From: Methylobacterium planeticum
GTDB lineage: Bacteria > Pseudomonadota > Alphaproteobacteria > Rhizobiales > Beijerinckiaceae
Reading direction: 5' to 3'
DNA: 64,000 bases
NCBI RefSeq assembly: GCF_008806345.1
Contig: NZ_VZZJ01000017.1
Span: 1-64,000 of the forward strand
Positions 1-7,920 of this stretch are shown piece by piece (positions within the stretch are counted from its first letter, which is position 1; each line of letters opens with the position of its first letter). The position numbers and the translations under genes are program-made. The notes under the pieces are model-generated. The model had not been told where the DNA came from, ran no database searches, and worked only from the letters and a program-made list of their open reading frames with translations.

Positions 1-150
1 CCATCGTCCACCTCTGCTGCGGACAGCGTCCGCTAACGAGGTGTCTCGCTCAACCGTAGAGCGCAGGAACCGTCACCATCCCGATGGCAAGCTGTGCAGT
101 CGGGGGACCGCCCGATCAGCCTGAATCGGTCTCGACTCTTTTGCCGCGCA

Positions 151-387
151 TCACTCGGCCGGGTCGTTCTCCTCATTCGCGATCCTCGCCGCTAGCACAG
201 ATGCGCGACCCTCAAGGCGCGCGACCTTGTGGCCGAGCTGGCGCAGGGCTTGCTCGTTCGCGTCCAGCCGTTGCTCGATGACAAACATACGCCGCGAGAG
301 CCGCTCTTCCATCGCCCTCAGTTCGGCATGGAGGCTGGCCTCCAAAGACCGGGTGTTGGTCAGAAAGTTGCGGAGCAAGGTCAGCAT
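151..387 (-). CDS. Small coiled-coil protein, unrecognised
   Basis: About 78 residues from the ATG at 387; in-frame starts exist further upstream (411, 414, 603). The start is uncertain because no good ribosome-binding site precedes any of them. After a short hydrophobic N-terminal stretch (LTLLRNFL) the rest is charged heptad-like sequence rich in Glu, Arg, Leu and Ala, which reads as one continuous coiled coil. No family was recognised and no function is inferred. The frame has G/C-rich third positions, which supports coding. Confidence 0.4.
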   Translation of the reverse strand: MLTLLRNFLTNTRSLEASLHAELRAMEERLSRRMFVIEQRLDANEQALRQLGHKVARLEGRASVLAARIANEENDPAE

Positions 388-739
388 CGGTGTGAGCCTA
401 CACCTCCGCATCATTTCAGCGAACCGGCGTCGGCCCTCGTCGCGCCGCTCGCACCTCGGGACTGAGCTGACCGGCTGGGTTCGAACCGGGCTGATTGAGA
501 GGATCAGCCAGGACCAGAGGAGCCGAGCGCGAACCCAGAGCTGCAGACTGCCAGCAAGAAGGGCGGTCGCGCCGCCATCACGATCACCGGAACCGGCCAT
601 CATCCCGGACCGGACACCGCCATCACCTTGCGCTGGAAACCTCCATCACCTTCGACCGGAACCCATCGTCACCATCGGGCGGAACACGCACGTCTGGACA
701 CGACATGCCCCCTCGTTCGGATCGGCCCGAGCGGGGCGA

Positions 740-1372
740 TCAAGGCGCATTCGGGCAGCGCGCCCGACATCTCCGAGCGGACCCCCCTGCTGCTTCCATG
801 AGGCGAAGGTCGCGCGCCATGGCGTCGCCGGGGTGGGTGGCGAGCACCTCGCTGTTCAGGGCCTCGGCGCGCGTGAGGTCCGTTTCCTGAGAGGTCGACC
901 AGCGCACGTTGACCTTGGCAGCTAGGGTCCGAGCCAGTCCGATCTGTGCATGGGCAAGGCGCGGATCGAGGCGCAGGGACTGCTCGAAGAGATCCTGAGC
1001 CTCCGCCAGCTGCTGCTGCGTGATCGGGCGGTTGCGCACCGACCAGCCGCGCATCGCGATGTCGCTCGCATCAAGGTTCTCGGACCGCTCCTTCTGAGCG
1101 CGCCGGCTTTCCGCTTCCGTTAGTTCGAGGTCGAGGGTGCGGGCGAGGCGCGCAATCAGCTCGTCCTGCAGTTCCGCGAAGGTGTTGCGGTCGCTCTCGA
1201 AGCGATCGGACCAGATCTGCGCGCCGCTCGTTGCATCGGCCAGTTGTGAATTGACGCGGATGCGCTCGCCCGCCCGGCGGACGCTGCCGGTCAGGACGTA
1301 GCGCACACCGAGATCGCGTCCGGCCTGCCGCAGACGGAGCGGTAGGCTCGGACGCCGCAGCGCGTCGACCAA
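740..1372 (-). pseudogene. Fragment of a TolB-like/TPR adenylate-cyclase-type protein
   Basis: The frame contains the block GVRYVLTGSVRRAGERIRV followed by QLADATSGAQIWSDRFE and then TPR-like helices. This is typical of the middle of large signalling proteins made of an N-terminal cyclase or winged-helix domain, a TolB-like segment and C-terminal TPRs. No N-terminal domain precedes it. The C-terminus degenerates into Arg-rich sequence after about residue 195, before a TPR array would be complete. The fragment is therefore read as a gene relic. A short but functional gene cannot be excluded. Confidence 0.5.
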
Positions 1373-1389
1373 AGGCGCGCTCCCGGCAC

Positions 1390-1737
1390 TCAGCTCGGGA
1401 GAGGCGCCATGAACGGCCTCGTTGCGTCGGTCGCCGCCGTATCAGCCGTGTCTGCCTCGTCCCTGTTCCTGAAGCGGATGCGCAGACAGCCCGGGAGGTC
1501 GTCGGGACCTGGATGCTTGCGCCGGTCGTCGCTCACCAGGATGGCGCTCGAACCGGCATGTATGGCGCCAACCCAAGCGGCAGACTGGTGCTCGGCAGCG
1601 ACGGCCGCGACGCGCTGATCGTCCTTCGCGATGACCTGCGGCAGAAGCCAACGGAAGCGCCGCGGGTCATCCTCGCATTGCTCCATCGCAACGCTGACCA
1701 TGCAGATCTCACGGTTCAACATACCCGACCTTGTCAA
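1390..1737 (-). CDS. Hypothetical protein, uncertain
   Basis: Open frame of up to 115 residues with internal ATGs at about 1719 and 1704 as alternative starts. It lies directly upstream of, and on the same strand as, the cyclase-type fragment at 740-1372. No motif was recognised. It could be a small gene or more of the decayed locus. The opposite strand is open here too, so the call rests only on length and position. Confidence 0.25.
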   Translation of the reverse strand: MTRSGMLNREICMVSVAMEQCEDDPRRFRWLLPQVIAKDDQRVAAVAAEHQSAAWVGAIHAGSSAILVSDDRRKHPGPDDLPGCLRIRFRNRDEADTADTAATDATRPFMAPLPS

Positions 1738-1969
1738 GAGCGTACGCCGGAGCCAAGGCGGCTCGGCGGCAGACAGGCCGGCGCTGTAACTGTGTCCTGG
1801 CCTCGGATAAGGGTCCGGTCGCCAGGGTCAGAAGCGATGGGTCCTCAGGGCCGTCGGTTCGAAGGGCAGTGGTCCGGCAGAGGCGACATCTTGGAGCGCC
1901 GCCACAGGAGGATGCTGTGAGAGACGGGATCGAGCAGACGAACGGACAGACCACGCCGGCAGCTCGTCT

Positions 1970-2206
1970 ATGAGCACGTTTCACCTGCACCGCGGCTGGC
2001 GCGAGCCGAACGGCCTGATCACCCATCACGTTACGTCGGTGAAAGTTATCAAGGCTGCCAGTGCCTCCGAGGCCGTGAGTGCCGCCTTGGCCGAGGGTGA
2101 TTTCCTGACCACCGACGACATCAACTTGGTTTGGCTCACCGGTGCGGATGGCGCCATGGTCTGGTCGCTTCGGCTCGACGACGACGAGATCGTGCCGAGC
2201 CCCTGA
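1970..2206 (+). CDS. Hypothetical 78-aa acidic protein
   Basis: Starts with ATG at 1970. The protein begins MSTFHLHRGW, has an Ala-rich helix (ASASEAVSAALAEG) and ends in an acidic segment (LRLDDDEIVP). There is no signal peptide or membrane segment. The balanced, non-repetitive amino-acid composition distinguishes it from the Arg/Pro-rich antisense frames. No family was recognised. It is followed by about 200 bases without a gene. Confidence 0.45.
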   Translation: MSTFHLHRGWREPNGLITHHVTSVKVIKAASASEAVSAALAEGDFLTTDDINLVWLTGADGAMVWSLRLDDDEIVPSP

Positions 2207-2410
2207 GATCCAGGGTCGGCTCAGGAGCGCAGTGCCGTTCGTTGGCTGACCTTGTGGAGCTGCCCGGCTCGCGGAAGCGCACGTGTGGCTCGCGCTCGTG
2301 ATGGTCCGGTGCCACTGCAGACGGACCAGAGGCCACAGCGCTCCATCGTCTTCATCTGGCGGCTCGAGCAAAGCGCATTGTCGGCGCCGATCTGCGGCCA
2401 GTGCCCCGCC

Positions 2411-3013
2411 CTATGACGTCCTGGAAGGACGCGGAACCAGAGGGAAGTTTTCCATCTCTGAGACGGCTGCGAGAACCTCGCCCGAGAGTGCGCCTGGTCC
2501 GACGCCGCGCGCGATGACGACAGCTCCCACCATCGCGGCTAGACGCCGGATTGCCGCCCGACGGCTTGTGGTCACGTCTGATCCGGCGGGTGCCGATCTG
2601 ACGTAGCGCTCGATGATGTCTTCGGTCCCACGCGAGAATGCAGAGGATACAACCGCGGAACTGCGGCCCGCATCGGCTCCCAACGCCGCCACCGGACAAC
2701 CGAAGCCCGCATGGGTGACGTGCTCGGGCGACAGGTACTCGTCAACATAGGCGTCGAGTGCTGCCTGTGTCCCGTTCTCCTCACGACGCCGGTCGAAGCG
2801 TTCCACATGGCTGGCAAACGCCGCGTCCAACGCCGCAGTGACAAGCTCATCCTTGGACTGGAAGTGCTTGTAGAAGCCACCGTGCGTCATTCCGGCCGCT
2901 GCCATCACGTCGGCAATGCTGGTCGCCTCGATCCCACGCTCCCGCAGCAGGCGTGAAGCGACTTCGATGATGCGGACCTTGCTGGCGGCTGCGGCCTCTT
3001 TGGACATGCGCAT
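2411..3013 (-). CDS. TetR/AcrR-family transcriptional regulator
   Basis: A 200-residue DNA-binding repressor of typical TetR length. The N-terminal helix-turn-helix lies at residues 31-54 (TSIADVMAAAGMTHGGFYKH) and is followed by the alpha-helical ligand-binding region, which contains the GCPVAALGAD segment found in one TetR subgroup. The gene is divergent from the SDR gene at 3112. The 98-base gap between them holds repeated GACATC/GATGTC half-sites, including a perfect 16-bp palindrome at 3075-3090. Repression of the SDR/Fe-S pair and autoregulation are the natural inference; the inducer is unknown. Confidence 0.88.
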   Translation of the reverse strand: MRMSKEAAAASKVRIIEVASRLLRERGIEATSIADVMAAAGMTHGGFYKHFQSKDELVTAALDAAFASHVERFDRRREENGTQAALDAYVDEYLSPEHVTHAGFGCPVAALGADAGRSSAVVSSAFSRGTEDIIERYVRSAPAGSDVTTSRRAAIRRLAAMVGAVVIARGVGPGALSGEVLAAVSEMENFPLVPRPSRTS

Positions 3014-3038
3014 CTCAACTCTCCTCGCCAGGTGCCAG

Positions 3039-3090
3039 TTGACATTTAGATGATCGGTGACATCCTAGCAAATGGATGTCGATCGACATC
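3039..3090 (+). promoter_or_regulatory. Candidate promoter and TetR operator
   Basis: TTGACA at 3039-3044 is a perfect -35 hexamer. ATCCTA at 3062-3067, 17 bases further on, is a weak -10. A perfect 16-bp palindrome GATGTCGATCGACATC lies at 3075-3090, and GACATC occurs again at 3059-3064. A repressor bound here would cover the start of transcription of the SDR gene. The assignment to the neighbouring TetR protein is inferred. Confidence 0.45.
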
Positions 3091-3111
3091 TTAGATTGGC
3101 GGGTTGGCCCT

Positions 3112-3924
3112 ATGCCACATTCCAGGGCGCGCTTCGGAACACGTCCAAGACTCTGCGATCGGTACGGTCCGGCGGCCCTCGTGACCGGCGCTTCCGACGG
3201 CATCGGACGCGCCTTCGCCCGACGCCTCGCGGAAGCCGGCTTCGATCTTATCCTGGTGGCTCGCCGGGAAGTGGCGCTGGCCGAACTCGCGCACGAGCTT
3301 CGCAGCCACCACGCGATCGATGGTCAGGTGCTCGCAGCCGATCTCTCCGACGGTGAACAGGTGAGGCGCGTGGCGAAGGCGACAGCCGGCCACGACGTTG
3401 GCTTGCTCATCGCCGCGGCCGGGTACGGCACGTCCGGACCGTTCATCGACGGCGATCTTGAGGCGGAGTTGAGCATGATCGACGTCAATTGCCGCGCGCT
3501 GGCGCAGTTGACACACACCTTCGCGCGGCGGTTCGTCGAGCGCGGGCGCGGCGGCATCGTCCTGATGAGTTCGCTCGTCGCGTTTCAAGGCGTTCCTCGG
3601 GCAGCCAATTATGCCGCGACGAAGGCCTATGTGCAGACCCTGGCGGAGGGCCTGCACGCCGAGTTGCGATCGCATGGTGTCGATGTCCTAGCTTCGGCAC
3701 CCGGCCCGGTCCTGAGCGGCTTTGGACAGCGCGCCGCGATGCGGATCACCTCTGGCCAGACCCCAGACGACGTTGCGGTCGGGAGCCTGCATGCGCTCGG
3801 ACGACGGACGACGGTTCGCCCGGGCTTTCTCGCCAAGGCGCTGGAGACCGGCCTCAAGCCGCTGCCGCGTCCCGGTCGGGTACTCATGATGGGCAAGGTC
3901 ATGGCCGGGATGACGGCGCGATGA
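3112..3924 (+). CDS. Short-chain dehydrogenase/reductase (SDR)
   Basis: NAD(P)-dependent oxidoreductase of the classical SDR fold, 270 residues. With the ATG at 3112, the nucleotide-binding motif TGASDGIG is at residues 25-32, the catalytic serine in LMSSLV at about 153-154, and the YxxxK pair is Tyr167/Lys171. An upstream ATG at 3076 would add 12 residues but lies inside the 16-bp palindrome, so 3112 is preferred. The C-terminal segment (RPGFLAKALETGLKPLPR) resembles SDRs annotated as acting on fatty-acyl or steroid-like substrates; the substrate is unknown. Its TGA overlaps the ATG of the next gene (ATGA), so the two are translationally coupled. Confidence 0.9.
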   Translation: MPHSRARFGTRPRLCDRYGPAALVTGASDGIGRAFARRLAEAGFDLILVARREVALAELAHELRSHHAIDGQVLAADLSDGEQVRRVAKATAGHDVGLLIAAAGYGTSGPFIDGDLEAELSMIDVNCRALAQLTHTFARRFVERGRGGIVLMSSLVAFQGVPRAANYAATKAYVQTLAEGLHAELRSHGVDVLASAPGPVLSGFGQRAAMRITSGQTPDDVAVGSLHALGRRTTVRPGFLAKALETGLKPLPRPGRVLMMGKVMAGMTAR

Positions 3925-5252
3925 CCGCGCTCGCGCCGCAGGTGCCGACCGTCCGTCTCAACGTCACCGCTGATCAGGGCGGCGTCCCAAGGCTGCGCAG
4001 CAGCGAACTTCTGGCGCTCGCACAGGTGTGCGGCGCCGACGATTGCGGGCTCGTGTCGATCGAGGACCCGGCACTGCAGGAGGATGCGCCGTTCGTCACG
4101 AAAGCGTTTCCGGCTACCCGCACCCTGCTCGCCTTGGTCGGGCGCATGCACCGTGAGCCGGTCCGCTCACCGGCTCGTTCGATCGCCAACCTGGAGTTCC
4201 ATGCCTCGGGTCACGAGCTTGACGAGGTCGCCCGTCGGATCGTGCGTCGGCTGGAGGATGCCGGCATTCGCGCGCTCAATCCGGCCATGGCCTTCCCGAT
4301 GGAGATGGACGACTTTCCCCAGCGTGCCTGGGTCGTCTCACACAAGCGCGTGGCGGAGGCCGCGGGCCTGGGCCGGATGGGCATTCACAGGAGCCTGATC
4401 CATCCACGCTTCGGCTCGTTCGTGCTGCTGAACACGCTGCTTGTCGCGGCTGAGGTCGATGAGGTCGGGGCGCCGCTGGACTACAATCCCTGCCTCTCGT
4501 GCAAATTGTGCGTGGCAGCCTGCCCGGTCGGCGCTCTAAAGCCCGATGGCTATTTCGATTTTTCGGCCTGCCTGAATCACAATTATCAGCAGTTCATGGG
4601 CGGCTTCGTCAATTTCGTCGAGGACGTCGCGGAGAGCCGCTCGGCGGCGGACTACCGCGCGAAGCACAGCTATGCGGAGACGGTGACGCGCTGGCAGAGC
4701 CTTTCTTACGGCCCGAACTACAACGCAGCCTACTGCATCGCCGTCTGTCCGGCGGGCGAGGATGTGATCGGGCCTTATCGCGCCGACAAGGCCCAGCATC
4801 TTCGCGCCATCGTTGACCCGCTCAAGAACAAGACCGAACCGGTCTACGTTGTGCGAGGCAGCGACGCGGCCGACCACGTGGCGCGCCGCTTTCCGCATAA
4901 GCGCATCCGCTTCGTGCGCCAGAGCGCCCACGCGTCCTCGGTCAAAGGATTTCTGGTCGGCATGCCGCTGTCATTCCAGCCGGGCAAGGCGGGCGACCTG
5001 TCGGCAGTGTACCACTTCGCATTTACAGGCCGTGAGGCGGCACAAGCGACAGTCGTGATCCGCAACCAACGGATCGCGGTTTCCGATGGTTACGTCGATA
5101 GACCGGACCTGCGCATCACCATTGATGGTTCGAAATGGGTGCGGTTCCTCAACCGGGAGGTCAGCCTCGTCCGCCTGCTGACCACCGGTAGCCTGCGCCT
5201 CTGGGGATCGCCGCGGCTGCTTGCTGCCTTCGGTCGATGCTTCCCCTCATGA
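3921..5252 (+). CDS. Ferredoxin-type 4Fe-4S protein with C-terminal SCP2-like domain
   Basis: A 443-residue protein starting at the ATG that overlaps the SDR stop codon. The N-terminal half resembles the QueG/cobalamin-dependent reductase-like iron-sulfur family. A CxxCxxCxxxC cluster motif (CLSCKLCVAACPVG) starts near residue 191, and further cysteines appear near residues 216 and 273 (YCIAVCPAG). From about residue 330 to the end, SVKGFLVGMPLSFQPG leads into a beta-rich segment with IRNQRIAVSDGYVDRPDLRI, which reads like an SCP2 sterol-carrier fold. It is probably an electron-transfer partner of the SDR and acts on or binds a lipid-like substrate. The domain pair is seen directly; the role is inferred. 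Confidence 0.8.
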   Translation: MTALAPQVPTVRLNVTADQGGVPRLRSSELLALAQVCGADDCGLVSIEDPALQEDAPFVTKAFPATRTLLALVGRMHREPVRSPARSIANLEFHASGHELDEVARRIVRRLEDAGIRALNPAMAFPMEMDDFPQRAWVVSHKRVAEAAGLGRMGIHRSLIHPRFGSFVLLNTLLVAAEVDEVGAPLDYNPCLSCKLCVAACPVGALKPDGYFDFSACLNHNYQQFMGGFVNFVEDVAESRSAADYRAKHSYAETVTRWQSLSYGPNYNAAYCIAVCPAGEDVIGPYRADKAQHLRAIVDPLKNKTEPVYVVRGSDAADHVARRFPHKRIRFVRQSAHASSVKGFLVGMPLSFQPGKAGDLSAVYHFAFTGREAAQATVVIRNQRIAVSDGYVDRPDLRITIDGSKWVRFLNREVSLVRLLTTGSLRLWGSPRLLAAFGRCFPS

Positions 5253-5533
5253 GACGGAAGGCGGTCAGGAAGCTGGTCCATGAGAGTTCGCCCTGACAGA
5301 CCGACCCCAACATCGCGAGACGCTCTGTCGAGGAAACGACCGGATATCATTGGCGAATGCGCCTCAGGACCGCCGCTACCATCAAGACGGTATCGAGGGG
5401 AATAGACCTGCCACGCGATCACGGCGTGCGCGCCCTTTGCGGCGTCACCCATCCCACGCCATCCCGAGAAAAGTTCGGAACACATCCCATCGCATCGTGT
5501 TGGCCCCCCAACGCAACAGCGAAGGAGAAACCG

Positions 5534-5833
5534 ATGCGTAAGCTCGCTCTCATCTCCGCCGTGACGCTTTCCTTAGGGGCTCTCGGCGCAACGGGCGCAC
5601 AGGCGCAAGGCTATGGCTACGGTGGTGGCTATGGCGGCTACCGTGATGGTGGCTACGGCCGAGGATACGATCGGGGCTACGGGCATGATCGGGGCTACGA
5701 CCGCCGTGGGCGTCGTGGCCTGTCGACCGGCGCGGCGGTCGGGCTCGGCATTGCCGGCGTCGCCGCAGGGGCCGCAGCAGCCGGCGCCTATGATCGGGGC
5801 TACGGCCCGGGCTATTACGGTCGCGGCTACTAA
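5534..5833 (+). CDS. Gly/Tyr-rich secreted small protein
   Basis: A 99-residue protein with a clear ribosome-binding site (GAAGGAG) and a Sec signal peptide (residues 1-25, cleavage after AQA). The mature part is made of short GY-, DRGY- and GRGY-type repeats and contains one hydrophobic Gly/Ala helix (residues about 69-87). The DNA repeats the element gatcggggctac several times. Similar GY-rich envelope proteins are widespread in Methylobacterium and other Hyphomicrobiales, without an assigned function. A strong terminator follows at 5861. Confidence 0.75.
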   Translation: MRKLALISAVTLSLGALGATGAQAQGYGYGGGYGGYRDGGYGRGYDRGYGHDRGYDRRGRRGLSTGAAVGLGIAGVAAGAAAAGAYDRGYGPGYYGRGY

Positions 5834-5860
5834 GCCATCACCCACGGGTTGAGTTCAAAG

Positions 5861-5892
5861 GCCCTGCCACGCATGCCGTGGCGGGGCTTTTC
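5861..5892 (+). terminator. Rho-independent terminator
   Basis: GCCCTGCCACG and CGTGGCGGGGC form a GC-rich stem with a very short loop, followed directly by TTTT. It sits 28 bases after the stop of the Gly/Tyr-rich gene. Confidence 0.8.
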
Positions 5893-6054
5893 GCGGTCTC
5901 GGTCCGCTATAGCACCGCCTGTGGAGTGGTGATCACGAGCCCGCAGAGGCTCAGCAATTGCCTTCTCCCGGCCACAATGCCGCATCTCCATCAAGCTGTC
6001 GTTTAGTAAGCCTCAAGCAAATGGCATACTGAGCCGCAGATTCAGGAGACGCGA

Positions 6055-6336
6055 ATGCTCCTCGTTCGAGCAATTCTACCCAGCGTCATGGCGCTGTGTG
6101 GACTCGTTGCTACAGCTATGGCGCTCGGCGGTGGTCCGATCGAGATACAGATTGAGCGAGCCCTTGAGACGGCTCTGTCAGCGACCTGCCTCCAGCCTGT
6201 TGCGGCGGCCGAGGGTGAGGATTCGCGCTGGGTCGATCCTCCACGCCGCTCCTCGGAACCACGGCGCCTTGAGGCCACCGCTACGGATGGTTCGGGAGAC
6301 GACGAGGAATATGGTCTTCGCTTGGGCCGCGAGTGA
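6055..6336 (+). CDS. Putative exported small protein
   Basis: A 93-residue frame preceded by CAGGAGACGCG, a good ribosome-binding site. Residues 1-25 are a hydrophobic signal-like segment (VMALCGLVATAMALGG). The remainder is polar and acidic/basic mixed, with a single Cys near residue 45. No family was recognised. The opposite strand and the other + frame are also open here, which lowers confidence. Confidence 0.45.
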   Translation: MLLVRAILPSVMALCGLVATAMALGGGPIEIQIERALETALSATCLQPVAAAEGEDSRWVDPPRRSSEPRRLEATATDGSGDDEEYGLRLGRE

Positions 6337-6531
6337 TCAGCCTCGCCGCGATTGCGTCTGCGACTGCATCCGCCGCGGCGACCAGCGCTGCGTCGGCCAC
6401 GGGGCATAGCGGGCTGTGACGCCCGGCAGGCGGTGACCCGGGAGCCCCGCGATCGTCAGCTGCGAGGTGCCACTCGATGCGGCTGCGGTCCATCGCCGGC
6501 GTCGAGGCCTTCACGCGGCCGGCAGCGTCCG

Positions 6532-6978
6532 TCAGGTAGAGATCGCAGAGCTCCGCGCCGAAGAACCAAGGAGGCCGTGGGCCGCCATGCCGGCGAGCAT
6601 CGCGGCCACGAAGGCGAGGACCGGGATCGCGCCGGTCGAGAGCGCCGCGACGGCGGGACCGGGACAGAAGCCGGCGAGCCCCCAGCCGATGCCGAACAGG
6701 GCCGCGCCGAGGAGGAGCGGCGGATCGATCCGCCGCGTCCGCGGCAGGTCGAAGCCCGTATCGAGCACCGGACGGGCGAGCCGTCGCGACAGCGCGTAGC
6801 CGAGTCCGGAGATCGTGACGGCGCCGCCGAGCACGAAGACGAGGCTCGGGTCCCAGGCGCCCGTCACGTCGAGGAAGCCGCGCACCCGCGCGGGATCGAG
6901 CATCCCCGAGAGGGCCAGGCCGAACCCGAAGACGAGTCCGGCGGCCAGCGCCGCGAGCGTGCGCAACGCGGGCCTCAC
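6532..6978 (-). CDS. YeeE/YedE-family sulfur transporter half (PmpB-like)
   Basis: Integral membrane protein of about 148 residues. It starts with GTG at 6978, which overlaps the stop of the upstream partner (GTGA). Membrane helices begin at TLAALAAGLVFGFGLALSG. The family-typical GIGWGLAGFCPGPA motif, with its conserved Cys, lies near residue 105. In this family (DUF395, related to thiosulfate importer TsuA/YeeE) two such half proteins are often encoded in tandem. The position next to cysE and a desulfurase supports a role in taking up inorganic sulfur compounds; the substrate is inferred. Confidence 0.8.
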   Translation of the reverse strand: MRPALRTLAALAAGLVFGFGLALSGMLDPARVRGFLDVTGAWDPSLVFVLGGAVTISGLGYALSRRLARPVLDTGFDLPRTRRIDPPLLLGAALFGIGWGLAGFCPGPAVAALSTGAIPVLAFVAAMLAGMAAHGLLGSSARSSAIST

Positions 6979-7388
6979 GACAGCACCCGGACGGCGGCGA
7001 CCGTCAACATCCCGGTCCCGACGAAGACAAGCACCGCGGCGAGTGAGCGCGGCGAGAGCCGGGCGAGGCCGCAGACGCCGTGGCCGGAGGTGCAGCCCGA
7101 ACCGAGCCGGGTCCCGAAGCCGACGAGAATCCCCGCGAGGATCAGAACCGGCAGGCCGGCCTCGATCCGCATCGCCGGCCAGTGGCCGGACAGCCGCATG
7201 AAGAGTGGCGGCCCCAGGATCAGGCCGAGGATGAAGGCGAGGTCGGCCAGCCAGCGCCCGCCGAGGGGCCGGGCGAGGTTCGCCACCAAGCCGCTGACGC
7301 CCGCGACACGGCCGTTCAGGAGAATGAGCATCGCGGCGGAGAGGCCGATCAGCAGACCGCCCGCGAGCGGTGAAGGGTCGGTGCTCAT
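6975..7388 (-). CDS. YeeE/YedE-family sulfur transporter half (PmpA-like)
   Basis: Integral membrane protein of 137 residues, starting at the ATG at 7388 (MSTDPSPLAGG). Several hydrophobic helices are visible, and the signature GSGCTSGHGVCG with two conserved cysteines lies near residues 96-107. This Cys-containing motif is the hallmark of YeeE/YedE sulfur transporters. It is translationally coupled to the second half (GTGA overlap). The approximately 300-base divergent region upstream (7389-7682) contains an AT-rich stretch that probably holds promoters for this operon and for the cysE unit. Confidence 0.82.
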   Translation of the reverse strand: MSTDPSPLAGGLLIGLSAAMLILLNGRVAGVSGLVANLARPLGGRWLADLAFILGLILGPPLFMRLSGHWPAMRIEAGLPVLILAGILVGFGTRLGSGCTSGHGVCGLARLSPRSLAAVLVFVGTGMLTVAAVRVLS

Positions 7389-7682
7389 GGGTGGGTCCTG
7401 CGTCGTTGAGCGGGGCGCCACGCGGGCCGCCCCCTGCTCGGGATAGTGTGGGATCTGACGGGAGACAAGGCTTGCAAAACCGCGACTTCTCCATAAATAT
7501 TCATACAGCACAAGGACTTAGCAAATAACATGCTCTCAGGCGATGGTTTCGCGACCGGATTGTTCTCTCAGCGTCGCGGCCACTCGGAAGAGTTTTCCCG
7601 CCCCCCCGGACCCACCCGGATCGAGCATGCCTCATCACAGGATCGGACCAACGCGATCCGTCGGCACACGGAGGACGACAGC

Positions 7683-7889
7683 ATGGCTTCAGTGACAATG
7701 ACGGCCGGAGATCAAGTGGTGTTCGACCGCCTCGACCTCGCTGAGGCCCTCGGGATTTGGCGCAATGCGCGGGGCCGGATCGTCGGTATCCATGGCCAGG
7801 GCGGCCGCGCGGCCACCGTCGACGTGAAGTTCGACGGCCACGAGACCCTGCAGGGCTACCTCCCGGACCTGTTCCGGCGGGTGCATTGA
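7683..7889 (+). CDS. Small SH3-like hypothetical protein upstream of cysE
   Basis: A 68-residue protein with a strong ribosome-binding site (CGGAGGACGACAGC before the ATG). The sequence alternates short beta-strand-like segments (GDQVVFDRL, RGRIVGIHG, ATVDVKFDG, LQGYLPDLF) and reads like a small SH3/KOW-type barrel. There is no signal or membrane segment. It ends 31 bases before cysE on the same strand and is probably co-transcribed with it. No exact family was recognised. The context suggests a link to cysteine synthesis or sulfur transfer. Confidence 0.65.
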   Translation: MASVTMTAGDQVVFDRLDLAEALGIWRNARGRIVGIHGQGGRAATVDVKFDGHETLQGYLPDLFRRVH

Positions 7890-7920
7890 TGCCGGGCCTC
7901 GCGCGGCCGGAGAAATCCGA

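Noticed and set aside
476..492. GGTTCGAACC resembling a tRNA T-loop
   Set aside because: The flanking bases do not form the 5-bp T stem, and no D-arm, anticodon arm or acceptor stem lies upstream.
5600..5830. Short-period repeats that could suggest a CRISPR-like or satellite array
   Set aside because: The repeats are in-frame codons for the Gly/Tyr-rich protein; spacing is irregular and there are no spacers.
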